Source: Stratiolaelaps scimitus (taxonomy: Eukaryota; Arthropoda; Arachnida; Mesostigmata; Laelapidae). Taken from it: a stretch of DNA of 64,000 nt. Location of the stretch: contig JABWDB010000017.1 of assembly GCA_019614645.1 (NCBI GenBank), positions 2,988,501 to 3,052,500 of the forward strand, given 5' to 3'. The notes under the pieces were generated by a model. The model saw nothing but the letters and a program-made list of their open reading frames with translations. It was not told the origin of the DNA and ran no database searches. Shown here one piece after another: positions 35,301 through 46,687 of this stretch; the stretch's first letter is position 1; each line of letters starts with the position of its first letter. A program made the position numbers and the translations under genes.

Positions 35301-35930
35301 TCTAACTATTACCCATGGCCAATCGGAATCAGTAGGAATCGGTAGAATTGCGACGACACTCCATAGGATGTCATTGACTGGCGTAGTCATAGATCATGGA
35401 GGGTGGCCAGCTTCCGCTGAGTGTACTGACCTTTCCGAAAAGGTCTTGAAAGAGAGAGCGGGAAGGAGAGAGCCGCTGTCCGTCGAGTGCTATTTGTTGT
35501 GCGTGTGGTACCATCTTTGAACTTTCAGCTAAGTTGCATTGTGCATTGCTGCCTTCCGTTGGCTCCACGAAAAGGGTCGACCCCCTCCCCGCAAATCTAA
35601 ACGGCTCACATGGGGTTTACAGGCTACAGCGTCCTGCTGCATGACCCAACCAGCCTGTGCAACAAGAGATGCAGAACATGCCGGTGCCATGTAGGTGAAC
35701 AGGCATAAATAAACAGAAAAATGCCACCTGCGTTGTTTTTCAGAACGAGACTTCAGGGGGCCATCGTGAGAGCTCTGTATCTGCACACTTGCGTCCCGTG
35801 CTGGTATAGGGATTATACCAAACAGCTTTGATAGGCAGCTTGCCCGAACATCACCGATATAATCTCTTATAGTCTATGGAGCTATGACAATAGTTTGCTG
35901 ATATTATATGTATACGGAATGATTAGGATA
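32400..35930. other. Spacer with (AT)n and (GT)n runs, no firm gene
   Basis: (CT)n then (AT)n at about 32625-32664, (AAT)n at about 33130-33145 and (GT)n at 35177-35195. Minus-strand frames at 32828-33046 (one hydrophobic segment), 33412-33648 and 35371-35786, and overlapping plus-strand frames at 34329-34828, are open but have no clear start or splice boundaries. Confidence 0.45.
34514..34520 (+). promoter_or_regulatory. Isolated TATA-box sequence
   Basis: TATAAAT sits in a GC-rich flank (CCCCCTATAAATACC), a canonical TATA match. No convincing initiator occurs 28-34 bp downstream (CTCACGC is the nearest), so this may be fortuitous. Confidence 0.2.
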
Positions 35931-35938
35931 TCAGACCT

Positions 35939-36250
35939 GTGTTGTTTTTTTATTATCACTTGGACATCGTGTCCACGAGTGACGATGTCAGCACGACACC
36001 GCGAGTTTATGACGAAAGTTTAGTTAAAATTCGATTCGAATCCGCCGTGTTGACCCGTGTCCTGCATCGGACAATGCAGGTGGCAGAACAGCCTTTCTAT
36101 TTTTCTCGAGTCCTCCGGAAAAGAGACCAGCTCGCACTGTTAGCGGCCATATTTTCGCTATTACAACGAATCGCGCTATTTCAATCAGGCGCCATCGCCT
36201 TATCCGTGGTACAGTCCACTCCATTTGATACAAGTAGGTGTGAACTTTGA
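35939..36250 (+). CDS. Coding-like frame, unknown
   Basis: The open frame of 103 codons has no ATG at its start, but a possible acceptor (ACGATGTCAG at about 35982-35991) follows a T-rich tract. After it the reading (TTPRVYDESLVKIRFESAVL) is protein-like and a hydrophobic helix follows (LALLAAIFSLLQRIALF). The sequence AAGTAG|GTGTGA at about 36237 is a usable donor just before the stop. The opposite strand is open for 69 codons. No family is recognised. Confidence 0.23.
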   Translation: MLFFYYHLDIVSTSDDVSTTPRVYDESLVKIRFESAVLTRVLHRTMQVAEQPFYFSRVLRKRDQLALLAAIFSLLQRIALFQSGAIALSVVQSTPFDTSRCEL

Positions 36251-36502
36251 AGTAAATAGAAGCGCGACAGAGTAAAGGAGTGAGACAATTTCGAGGCAGA
36301 ATCGTCGTATATCGTCCGTTGTTCTCCCCTCGACGTCTACTTGGTCAAATGATGTTGCCCATTGCGAACTCGCACTCGCGTCTGGGATCGATCGGCCGGA
36401 AAGTGAGTTCCTAGTTGACGGGAAAGAGGTCGCAGTCGGCCGGCACTCGGTTCGGCCAGCGCACATACATTTCGTCGTTGCTTGACTTGTCATAGAGACC
36501 TG

Positions 36503-36545
36503 ATGGGGGGGCGGGGGGGAGGGGGGTGAGGGCAGGGCAGGGCAG
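36503..36545 (+). other. G-run cluster (potential G-quadruplex)
   Basis: Runs of 7, 7, 6 and several 3 G residues are packed within about 43 bp (GGGGGGGCGGGGGGGAGG followed by GGGCAGGGCAGGGCAG). This satisfies the usual G3+N1-7 pattern several times over. It sits at the edge of the GC-rich block at 36.5-37.0 kb. Confidence 0.8.
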
Positions 36546-36599
36546 AGAACGCTATGTATGTCACAGAGAAGTACGTAGGGGGTAGGAGGGCCTAACTTG

Positions 36600-37600
36600 G
36601 AACAGCAGATGATGAAGGCCGCTCGTTATTAGGCCATTAAGGCGGGACCAGAAGAGCCAGTCGCCAGTATTGGTCTGACGGTCTGCTCTGCCCTGATCTG
36701 GCGTACAACTTGTGTTGTGGTGGCAGTTCGTTGAAAGGAGGACGAGCTGTCTCCTCTTTGCTCGTCTCTCTGATCGTTATGGAGTCGCCTGCGAGTTCGC
36801 TCCGTGGCCGAATGCAAAGGGCTGTGGTGGACAAACGGGGTCCCCCTTCCGCCATTCATCACCGTCGGTGTTCTACAGTTTTCGAGCTTCGCCAGAGCGG
36901 TTGAGACAGACACATCTCTGTGCGGCTGTTCAGAGCGCTGCTCACGCTGCGGGTCTGGCCAGTGTTCTCAGGACTAACTTACTATGGCTATGATTAGAAT
37001 GAGGCAGCAGCAGCGGCACCGTTTCGCGTGGTTTATTTCATTATTAACATTGTGGTTGCGTTATATATTCGGTTCGCTGTGGCTAAGGAAGCGACATAAA
37101 TGATAATAGTTACATTTTTGTTAGAGAAAGGTTTACACACATTGGCTACACACTGATGCAATGATAGTAGTTTTAAATTGGAGCCCAAATCGGTGCGATT
37201 TTAATAGAAACATTGATTTCGGCTTGATTCATCGATGAGACCCCACTACTTATGGGGCACCAGGCCACAACTGATGTCCCCTTCCCACACACAATAATGC
37301 GCACGCAAAACGCCCCGGAGAGTTTTATTTTGCGGCACTGCCGCGTCTTTCATAAAAAGTCTCCATTAAATAAGGTCAGCCACTCTATTCGAGCCTGAAT
37401 GAGCCAGAAGTGCGTTAGCCTAAAGGCTAATCTCATTTCAAATATTTTATTTCGTAAATAAACAAGTTTCTTGTCCTGTTTTCCTACCGTCCCCGGACGT
37501 TCCGTTAGGGAACGAAGTCAATACCGACTCTATATGCGTGCCCTATGTGAGCAGTAACAGAACCAGTAATAAGTCGACGTGGAATGAAGGCTGATCTCTC
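36600..37600. other. GC-rich block then spacer, strand undecided
   Basis: Between 36629 and 36993 two minus-strand and two plus-strand frames are open at once. None has a clear start or splice boundary. From 37.0 to 37.6 kb I see nothing supported. Confidence 0.4.
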
Positions 37601-37604
37601 TAGG

Positions 37605-37931
37605 CTAATCTGGCGAGATCACGTCTGGGCACGAAACACTATTTCCGGGTACATGAGTTACGTGATGAACAGCTTTCGTTGAGTTAAGTAGAGAAGCAGA
37701 CATGCGCGCTTTCTTCCAGACAGCCTGGTGATCCTGCAGTTCTGAAGTTCTCCTTTTTCTGATTTTCGTCGATTGGTGCACGTTGATAGTTGCAGATGAG
37801 AGGCCTGACTCTACTCTCAGGTAGCAATACGTTGTCGGGCGAAATTGAAATACAGGACCGATACGTGCCGTATTCGTCGCTGCTGCAGAGGCCGAGCGTG
37901 TTATCGTTATCAACAACGAGGAGGATTCCAT
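37605..37931 (-). CDS. 108-codon ATG-initiated ORF, unknown protein
   Basis: It starts at ATG 37929-37931 and ends at TAG 37605-37607. It is Ser/Thr-rich at the N-terminus, with a basic cluster (TKIRKRRTSE) at about residues 55-63 that could act as a nuclear-localisation signal, and no membrane span. About 56% of codons start with a purine. It is not dominated by simple repeats. No promoter, donor or domain stands out. It may be a small gene, a first exon, or chance. Confidence 0.27.
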   Translation of the reverse strand: MESSSLLITITRSASAAATNTARIGPVFQFRPTTYCYLRVESGLSSATINVHQSTKIRKRRTSELQDHQAVWKKARMSASLLNSTKAVHHVTHVPGNSVSCPDVISPD

Positions 37932-38063
37932 GATGATTTCGTCAACAGTAGAGGTGCAACTCTATCGAGACCTCTGACCTCATCATGCTGTCATCCCTAT
38001 ACCACCGTGTTGACCTTCCCAGCATTTCACGTGACGAGGCAAACACTCCTCGGTGAGAGGTGA

Positions 38064-39060
38064 AACGCTAGTGTCGGATGATACTATCTAAAAACATTAA
38101 ATGATATTAAGAAAACGAAATAGGTTATACATATAGCTATATTTACGTACATATTACACATTGACGTGCTGTTGACGATGTCTAATATTGTAACACCGCT
38201 AAGGATTTGTCCGGCTGTATCTGCGTATGTGAACTGGTTGCTACAGCCGACAACGGGATCGAATGGAAAGCCTGCTCATTATTTCTGACATGTAATCCAA
38301 ACGTGCATGTACAACACAGCACGGACAACTTCTGCCTTTGACGTAGTACATTGGTAAAGCGTAACCGATGAACGCATCGCTTTCGCGCGCATCTTGAACG
38401 CACTTGTTCGACCTAGGGCGAGGGACACTAGCACGGATCAGCCTTTAGAATGATAATTTTAATTGTTCGATAGTGACTCTTGTTTGAAAGAGGGCGTCGT
38501 CAAACGTTGCGGACACTGAGCACGCGTATGGTGAACTTGGATACGAGTATATTATACAGGATACTCCAACGATTGACTCTCACGGCATAATATCATATGA
38601 TCACTATAGCACGTATGACGTATGTGACGTGATAAACAAGTACAGTATCGTTTGCAATATATATATATATATGTTTACTTCGACTATTTCCGCTACCCAC
38701 TTGAATCGACAACACTGAGCGTGAACAATATCTCATGGACACTGGCTGCAGGTGTCTTCCCATGACACATCCTGTTGCGGAACATTGTCCGTTGAACTTA
38801 CCACTTATTAGTTTCGGCAGGTGCCAGCCCTACCGTCCTATCTCAACCGGTGAACTCGTACGAGCCGACATACGAGCACATCAACTAACTAGCTAATTAA
38901 TGAGACCGGATATATCATGTATTGATGTAAAAATTCGTTAACGAGTGCAACACATCGCTCAGCCAATGACGGGCGTCCTGACCAGCTGCCGCGCGCGTAC
39001 ATTGTACGCCTCGTCTCCTTACGGCCTGCATCCATTGTAGCGGATGCAACCTCCGGTGTT
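38064..39060. other. No supported gene
   Basis: AT-rich spacer with an (AT)n run at about 38657-38672. Only one short minus-strand frame (38182-38403) is present, without further support. Confidence 0.55.
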
Positions 39061-39101
39061 ATCACAACTTCTTCTGCAGCTGGTACACTTTTTTTCTCGG
39101 A

Positions 39102-39690
39102 ATGGCTGCCGTTGACCGTGGTCGCATCACTCGTGGACTATTTACTGGCCGAATGGCAAGTTCTCTTGTTGGAGCCCGTTTGCTATGCCCGCTATGTACG
39201 GTACATGCACGGAGGCAATCGTTGGGTGGGGGGGGGGTCGACACCGAAACAGCCGAGACGAGCAGGCGTACACCGATGGCCGGGCCGTCGTGGATCGTTG
39301 TACGAGATGATGACCTACTTTTTGCTGATCTCCCCTCGGCTCTCTCGCTTTCAGCCGCCTGTAGCCACTCAAACTCTACCTTTTCCTCGTTGTACGCCAG
39401 CGTATTATCTGGCGCTTCCCTTCGGCCAGGGGAAGCGGCTCAAAAGGCCCAAGTCTAACAGCCGACATCCGCTGGCCCCGACACTCGTGGTTGCCTGCGG
39501 CGGCGACGGCGGCGGTGGTGGCAGCAGCAATTGCTGTTGCAGCAGCAATAGAGGCGCTGCAGATGTCGATGCGTCCGTTGTTGTTGCTGCTCCGGAAGGA
39601 AACGTACACACATACATACATGGCGAGGCAGCACACATATGATGAGGATGAAAACGGATCACTGTGAGAGAGCATAAGAAAGGGAAGCAA
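39102..39690. other. GC-rich block with competing frames
   Basis: A plus-strand frame from ATG 39102 runs 118 codons (MAAVDRGRITRGLFTGRMAS...). A second plus-strand frame runs 176 codons to 39642 and ends in a Gly/Ser/Cys low-complexity tract encoded by GGCGGC and AGCAGC repeats. Minus-strand frames run 76-104 codons. The ATG frame is the most protein-like, but there is no splice or promoter evidence. Confidence 0.25.
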
Positions 39691-40177
39691 GCCGGGCGAA
39701 TGGGGGGCCGTGGCCGAGACGGATTGACTGCCGCGCCCTAGGGTCCAGGAATCAGGACCCTAACAGCCGCAAACCAGCGACATCATTGCTGGAGGACACG
39801 AGCCGGCGTTCGCTACAATGCCACCGCTGGGTCCGATCACTAGCCCATGCCAGGACCACGTCGCTGGGTCGGCGCTGGCGTATCAAGTCGCTCTTTCTCC
39901 TTCTCTCTCTCTATCTCTTTCTAGTCTACATAGGACCCGGCAAACCAGCTGATGCTGAGCACAATAAGAGAGGCCTAATGCAATGCAGTCCAGGAAGGCA
40001 GGCGGGCTATAGGTCCATAGCTGCCGTCCCCTTCTCGTCTATTCTAATCTGTGCTCGTCGGTCTCAGTGCGGAAAGCGGAGATGATGACTGAAGGAAAAG
40101 ACGACATCGTAGACGAACAGCCTGGACAAAGCACGGATCAATCTCCCACCGCAGATTACGTGTAACATATGGCGACC

Positions 40178-40216
40178 TCAGCAGCAGCAGCAACAACAAC
40201 AACAACATCATCAACA
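40178..40216 (+). repeat. CAG/CAA/CAT triplet tract
   Basis: A CAGCAGCAGCAACAACAACA-type run continues as CAACATCATCAAC. On the minus strand it reads as poly-Leu inside a 99-codon frame. Confidence 0.9.
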
Positions 40217-40330
40217 ATATTCCACTAAGGAGTTGTTGCCGTTGTACGTGTCTCGCCTTGACAACCGTTTGAAGTTGATACAACCAGCGCCCAGCATCGC
40301 TTCCTACTCGTAAACAGGGTAACTCCAGAG

Positions 40331-40669
40331 ATGGGAGAAACAAACGGCATTCTCGTAAAAGTGCTCATGCAAATTAGGTTAAACCAAATCCGAGTAATTA
40401 GAAAAAAATCGGTCGACAGATCGGAACGAGAGCTGCTTGTTACTCCAGCTGTTTATCGACCTTGCGGTTCTTCAGTGTTCCCTAGCTGCCGCCCATTGAA
40501 AGTTTCATTGGCCGCTACAGAGACTACGGTTACGCTGCAGTGCGTTAGTTGCCTGCAGGGTGCCACCCATCATTGCATGACCACAATCACCTGCGAGTAT
40601 TTAGCGAACTGTGAGGCCGTTCGGCGGCTTTCTAGCGGTGGAGAGCGCCCACCATTTATGGCGTGTTAG
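40331..40669 (+). CDS. 112-codon ATG-initiated ORF with a Cys/His-rich segment
   Basis: It starts at ATG 40331 and ends at TAG 40667-40669. The N-terminal half is basic and helix-like (LVKVLMQIRLNQIRVIRKK). The C-terminal half has clustered cysteines and histidines (CVSCLQGATHHCMTTITCEY), spaced like a small zinc-binding or disulfide-bonded module, though no known consensus fits exactly. It is free of simple repeats. A minus-strand frame overlaps only its last quarter. The start is taken as the first ATG; no promoter is identified. It may be a real small gene or chance. Confidence 0.28.
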   Translation: MGETNGILVKVLMQIRLNQIRVIRKKSVDRSERELLVTPAVYRPCGSSVFPSCRPLKVSLAATETTVTLQCVSCLQGATHHCMTTITCEYLANCEAVRRLSSGGERPPFMAC

Positions 40670-40799
40670 TACACGGCTGAGGTAATTGCCACCTATGTAT
40701 GCTGTTAATAAATTAACCGTGGTTGGCTTGTGTGTTTCTCTTCGAAGCTCTGACCAAAACGTGTCAGAGCTGTGGGACACCGCTGGCTGCTTCGTGTGC

Positions 40800-41488
40800 C
40801 GTGGTGATCGGAGCGTGAGCGGTTCTTGACGGTCACCCCCCTGGGCGGCGACGGCGGCGGCAGCAGCGGCGTCAGACGTGATCATATTACAGTGAATGTC
40901 CACCTATGCTCTCTTGTTATCAGCGTTGATAAGGCGCATTGTACAACCTGTCCCATTACCGAGTTCGCCGTCTGGCCTGCCGCTAGACCGCCGCGCATGA
41001 CGCAGGCGCAAGACGATTTCGCCGGCACGTTGGCCTCGCTCGTCGCCGTCAAATTATAGATCTTTGCCGTCGCTAACTCAGTGTTTTCACACGGGGAGTG
41101 TTTGTGCGACCGAATGGACCGCCTGCTGTGGCACGAGAACTTTGTCTGTTCGGCTTGAAGCACAGCCACTGGCATAGCTGTGCTCTCTATGGCACTGCGC
41201 ATGATCTAAAGATGATTATTATCTGTATGTGTATATAATAGGTTCGTCCGTATACCAGCATTGAATAAATAATAGTTAAATGGCGCTGTAGATGGGTAAG
41301 AATGGCTGGACAGCATAGAAAGGTTGTCATTGTCGTCCACGTCGCCCATCTCCTTTTCTGTGTTTATAATTAAGCGTGCGCTTAGCAAAATACAATAGGG
41401 TAATCAGCGTATTGTTCGATGAGGAAATGTGATACGTCAACCGAAAGTAAGTGAATACGTTGAAGTATAGGCTAGATTTTGTGTGGGT

Positions 41489-41524
<36 letters not shown>

Positions 41525-42200
41525 CCAAAACTCGCCTATTGCCTGCTTAAACAATGGGGTAGCTCACGAACTGAGGTAGGGAGCAAATGGCTAAGAAGAA
41601 CCAATAGGATAAGCCAATTTCGAACTACGCGAGCTCAGAATCGTCTAATGTTTGTATTGTCTACTGGGCACACGCCGCCCCCCCAACGGAACGCTATACT
41701 GGATAGTTCGTTTTCCTCCGGTTGTATTGTATATTCCATTGTATTCCGCATCATGTCAGTAATCAGACGGGGCCGGTGTCCTAGGGGTTATAAGTATCTC
41801 CGTGGGGAGCAACCCCCTAAATGAAGCTTAATCCAATTTGCGAAATATCATCAGCTATGTACACTGATTATCGGTTGCTTAGAGACACTGTCGAGTGCAA
41901 ACACTTAGCCTTCACGCCTTAAATAGGAATAATAGTAGTAACTGCTATTGGAATACTAAGAATAGTGATGGTGATCAACGGCTGCTCAATCGACCTCGCC
42001 TCGCTTATTCTTTGCTATGAAACTCCAGGCAACCCCGTGTGCCCCTTGTAGCTCGCGCGCAATCAAACGATAGAGCGTGTGGTTAAACCGCTTTATCATG
42101 GTTCGCATCATCAAGCCCGGTTTTCGGACAAAGTCTCCGTTTTCTGTCTGCACTGGTTAATCGCATTACTGATATGAGCTGTTGACATCTTTCATAGTTT
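40800..42200. other. Mixed spacer with (AT)n and a small hairpin
   Basis: GCGGCGGCAGCAGCGGC triplet sequence lies at about 40846-40871, with opposed 77- and 106-codon frames. An (AT)n run lies at 41494-41519. An imperfect hairpin (TAGGGGTT...AACCCCCTA) spans about 41783-41820. No supported gene. Confidence 0.5.
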
Positions 42201-42950
42201 AGATGACAGTCCGAATCTTAACTGATTTGGCAAATGACACGCTTAAGATAAAGATGGGGTGGAGGCCCTTGAAGACTCTTCCAATGGTCAGACGAATAGC
42301 GCTCGCAGTTCTCAGTCTGGGTCAGCGGTGGCGTTTCTCGGCGCCTAGTCCCTTAGATATTTCTGCTCCTGTTTTTTGCCTGTTCGCTCGCCGGTGAGCA
42401 TCGTTCAACATTGCGCAGGTTCGCGCACAAGCGCACACGCGGTTGACCGGCAGCAACAACAACAGCCATAGCGAGCGTGCCACCAACGATAACAACAACC
42501 ACATCCACGTACGCAACAACAGCGAACGGCATCGGCGGCGGCGACGACGCCAGCAACAATGGCAACAACAACAGGCGCTGCACCGGCGGTTCGGTGAGCG
42601 CCGGCCTTAGCAAGTCCTTTTTTGCTTTCGTTCTTCGTCTGTTTCCGCCACCGGGATAGCGACAGGCGGAGTCCGTACGCAGCCTGAACTGGCCGAACTG
42701 ATGTCTGGAGTGCCAAGAAGCACAAGTCTAGTCACGTACAAGCATTTGGCAACCGTACAATACCCACGTGCAGCCGGCAACGCAGAGACGCGAGCAGCAG
42801 GGAGAGTGGTGGTGGCTGTGGCTGCAGCGTTCAGTTGCTGCACAGCTCCGGCAACAGCCAGGGCTGGACTAGGGGGCGGAACTGAGTCGGCCTGCTGCCT
42901 TGCCCTGCTCCGGCAGAAATGGCTTGGCTAGACAGAAACAGCCAAATGGG
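42200..42950. other. GC-rich block rich in CAA/CAG-type triplets
   Basis: Between 42.45 and 42.58 kb the sequence is dominated by CAACAACAAC, GGCGGCGGCGACGAC and related triplets. All three minus-strand frames and one plus-strand frame stay open because of them. Poly-Val, Leu, Ala or Asn readings here are repeat translations. It could be a homopolymeric region of a protein or plain low-complexity DNA. Confidence 0.45.
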
Positions 42951-43217
42951 CCTTCAGTCAGCCTTGAAATGAGTGCTGGGGCGAAAAACGCCAGCTGAAA
43001 AGCTTGAGACCTCCATGAGGAACAAGGTGCCGGTGTGTTCTGTGTAGCGGTGAGCGCTTGCGCCTGGCGACCATGTTACGACGCCGGTGCGATGGGCAAC
43101 GAAGCGGCGGCAGACAGCGCCGACCAAGGCCATACTCAGGCCCAAGGCCGAAGCAAAACGCAGCAAACGAGAAACGCTGCAGGTACAGCCAGCTAGCCCC
43201 TTCCATCCCACTGCTCT

Positions 43218-43219
<2 letters not shown>

Positions 43220-43247
<28 letters not shown>
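43220..43247. repeat. (CT)n microsatellite
   Basis: CT run with one CCC interruption. Confidence 0.93.
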
Positions 43248-43248
<1 letters not shown>

Positions 43249-43249
43249 G

Positions 43250-43917
43250 TAGAGTTATTGTTTGTTCTGTTCTTTGAGCTGTTGTTTTTTTGCTAGCTGA
43301 CCCACAGGCAAGAACCTCTGATCAACAGCGAGCAACTGCACTCTAGAGCATGCTTATAATGCTTGTACGTGCCTTCTGTATGGCGTACAGCATCGCGAGT
43401 AGGCATCTGTGGACTTACGGACCAAGATATACACACCAACATGCCCAGCTGCATCCGTCTTCAGTGGAAGTAGCATTCGCACTCGAAAGAACATTGCATG
43501 GTCATATGGATATTTGACGGAATACGCCGTGGCAATGGGGGACGTTGTAGAGATTACGCTTGCTCCGTGACCATATCACATATGCGCAACAATATATATA
43601 TATAGTAGATTGAAAGGACGGCATGGCAAGTGATCAAAACGGATGATCGCTGCGCTGTAGGATTGAGATGCATGCCTCAACGAAATCGGGAAATGCAGAT
43701 GAAATGGTCTGGCCTCTTTTCAGCCAGCAATGACAGACAGATGAAGTGGATAGCACAAGTCGGATGAACAAAACTACCCATGATACAATGCATCCACAAG
43801 CGATCGGAGGAAGTGATGCTGGCTCGCTCTAACTCGAGCGACAGAAAATCCTATATCTTATATATACATATATATATATATGATTGCTTTATCACCCATT
43901 ACTAAATGCGGAAAAGA
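43250..43917. other. No gene seen; short AT runs
   Basis: Short AT runs at about 43592-43604 and 43858-43882. There are no ORFs of interest. Confidence 0.55.
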
Positions 43918-43922
43918 CTTAC

Positions 43923-44101
43923 TTGCAAATTAAGTCCACTTGCATGACAAGAGACATGTTGTATACATATATATTTTTCTTATACTTCATCACTTTTATC
44001 GCTGCTATTATGCGCAGGTGACTTCTTGTATTGCATTTTAATCTAAAGGTGATGATTGGTATTATTATTTTCCTCAACACAAATATTCGTTTGTACTTCA
44101 T
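43923..44101 (-). CDS. Candidate first coding exon ending in a consensus donor
   Basis: The minus-strand frame starts at ATG 44099-44101 and reads about 59 codons. The terminating TAA is part of the donor TTTGCAA|GTAAGT, so a spliced reading would continue. The peptide is basic and hydrophobic (RIFVLRKIIIPIITFRLK near the start), reminiscent of a signal-anchor. The region is AT-rich, where Ile/Lys frames arise by chance, and GTAAG at a TAA stop is not rare. Confidence 0.18.
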
Positions 44102-44299
44102 ATATATCCCAGGTCACACGTTTGCGAAAATATCACAAATGGCATTAACTACCGCCGCGAAGTCCCATCATGACATGAACAGGTGTGATGTGTCCATTCC
44201 AGCTTCCCTGACTCATATCAGCTCCAGTATAAGACGTTTTAGCTATTTTGGACGTTATTATTACTGTAGAATAAATATCTGCCAACTGTGATTCAAGGT

Positions 44300-45033
44300 T
44301 ATGCATGATAAGCAGTGTCTAACATATATAAATCAAGTAAATTAGCTCGAGTTCTGCTGGACACCTGTGATAAGTTGTTGAAACACATGATACAGCGAAG
44401 GCTGGAAGGCAGGTCATTTCTCTCCATGAGGGGTGAGGACAGTTTGTGTCACCCACTACCATTCGAGGTACCCGCACTGCCAAGTTAGCATGCAATGTTT
44501 GCGTTAATCTGCAGATTTTCGAACACTCTGTCGACACCACTCAACGGCTAGTTGACTTATATCCAATATTTTAACGTACAATCATGTACATGAATATAAT
44601 GTGACCCAACGATGTCTTCGTCGTCTATAAATCGAAACTGCATCTCCATATACATTGCTTGAATTAGAAAGTATACATCTTTGCCTATTTAGGTACTTGG
44701 AAGCAGGAAGTAAAAACTAGTCCGTGAAATGTGGATAAGCTATAGCGATACCACTGTTATATGTTTTCCAGGCTGACCCACAGCCAACATTTAACGTCCA
44801 CGGTACTGCTTTCGACATTGCTTGACTGTTAGTTTGGCCTATTGCTCCTAACTACCATCCCTGTGTACATAATACGCTCGAGACAATTCTCCACAGGGGC
44901 ATTATTGTTAAATGTATGGTTAGCCACACCGTTTAACGGTGATCCACAGCTTCTAAGATCCTTGCTCTATACGTAGCTCTCGTTGAGTGCAAAAGGCTTC
45001 GCCTTGCTCTGTATCTCTGCAGCTGACGTCGCA
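44300..45033. other. No supported gene
   Basis: One minus-strand frame (44319-44540) is open for 73 codons without further support. Confidence 0.5.
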
Positions 45034-46042
45034 TCACCATTGTGGACGCCGTCTGCGTACAGCCGGGCGATTAATTTCAATCTCTGTAGTGTATCGTTTC
45101 AACCCGTTGCGGTGGACGGGTCTAGAGGACCTTCTCATTTCTGATGCCTTTACCTCTTCCACCATAGAAAGAGATATCGGTGTGTCACTAAGGACGCCTC
45201 TAAGATGTTTGGCTTCGTGCAACGGGGACATTCACGCCCTTGTAAGGCTTGCCACACTACCGAAACTGCCACCCGGGTGCTGTGTCCACGTACCACGAGT
45301 CCTGCCAGGTTGCCCTTGCCACCGCAGTTGCAGTAAGCCGCAGGAGTAGCTTTTGTCTCTGAATTATTTTTCGCTATCAAGCCAACTCCACCCTCTTGAC
45401 TCCCAATGCTCCCAAACCCGGTTCTTGGCTGCACTAAATCCTCTCTCTCTCTCTCTCTCTCTAAGTGATAACTAGAAAGAAGCGTTCTGAGACTTGCAAA
45501 GGATCAGACAAACCTAGACATTATCTTTTATTCGGAGGGGAGCACTTCGTCTGTTTTCCCGGAACAGTACTGAGAGCGGCTTCGGTAAAGGGCAACGTAT
45601 CAGACAAACGGAAACGAACAACGACACCAGTGCGAGGATTATGTTCATCTAGTAGTCCGCTGCTAAAGGAGAGGTGTCCAGCGGTGGGCGGGACCTGAAT
45701 GACCGACTGTATGTCTGTCACTGCACACATCACTGCCCGAAATGCTTTTGATGGCATCACTGAACACGAAACTGGAGTATCGTTGTGTTTGCGCGGGTGA
45801 ATTTGGATGATATCGAGCGCTTGTTTAGCATGTGATGTCCATCCCTGGATTTGGAGTTTAGTAACTCGGTTGCATGTATGATGGCTACGAAATGTGAATT
45901 TTTCGGTGGCGAAGTCAATTGGCCTTCGACTCGATTCGAGTGAGTCTAGATATGATTTCGTTGTAAAGGACGACAACCGGGTACTTTTGTTTCCTTCATT
46001 GACATCTATGTTTACTTTCCATGGTAGGCCTTGGCACCGCTG
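45034..46042 (-). pseudogene. Possible decayed retroelement fragment
   Basis: Three minus-strand frames in a row look protein-like but are broken. Frame 1 (46042-45521) is open for about 173 codons from GLPWKVNIDVNEGNKSTRLS onward, with no ATG at its start. Frames 2 and 3 (45434-45150 and 45231-45034) overlap. Frame 3 carries a tail with RRSSRPVHRNGLKRYTTE, resembling the Arg/Ser-rich C-terminal tails common after integrase in some LTR-retrotransposon polyproteins. No protease, reverse-transcriptase or integrase catalytic motif is visible, and no LTR or primer-binding site was found. It could equally be unrelated coding sequence or chance. A (CT)n run sits at 45441-45462. Confidence 0.15.
45441..45462. 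repeat. (CT)n microsatellite, 22 bp
   Basis: Uninterrupted CT run. Confidence 0.95.
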
Positions 46043-46687
46043 TTAAGCATTGCTTCAATGAACTATCAGGATCCTGGGCGTTCTGCAACGGACTGATGCG
46101 ACAGCAAGGCAATGTTAGCCATATCAAATCGAACCGGCATATCGTGGTTCTGTTCTCGGTCTCCATCGCAACCGTACCCAAAGAGACGCGCCACTCTATA
46201 TTATCTTGCGGTACACTCGCATTAGGCTGTGCCTATTGTTTCCCGATAGAGTATTTCCATAAAACCTAACCCGAAGTGCATATGTAACAACGTAAACAAG
46301 ACAAACATTGACAGGCTTGTCTAAACAATCGCGAGTCCGACAAACCGGATGTTATTGAGTCGTCTATTTCTAATACAATGGAGTTTTTGCGAAGGATGCG
46401 TGCGTCGTCGCTGTATGTCTGATTCGTCTGGAACCGCGACCGGATAAAGAAAAGGCCTTCATATATTTCTTACTTCTTTGGATCCCACTGCCCACGGCGT
46501 ACCCTTATGGCAATTTACCACGTCTAAGCTGGACTGCTCTCGGGCTACCGTTCGCCGCTCCGCGATTCCCTGTCCTCGCACTGCAAGCGACAACGCTCAA
46601 GCTAACCGCCAAACTTAAATCGGTTCGACGGGAGGCCTCGGCAGACCAACGTGTCCGAATCTTAGCGAAGCTGAGCTCTCTTTGCAG

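Noticed and set aside
39376..42843. Long Leu-, Val-, Ala-, Asn- or Thr-rich frames
   Set aside because: They are translations of CAA/CAG/GGC/CGT triplet tracts and are mirrored on the other strand.
45181..45340. Plus-strand zinc-knuckle-like Cys/His pattern (RCLASCNGDIH / RGHSRPCKACH)
   Set aside because: The cysteines fall in two different frames and the spacing does not fit CX2CX4HX4C in either one.
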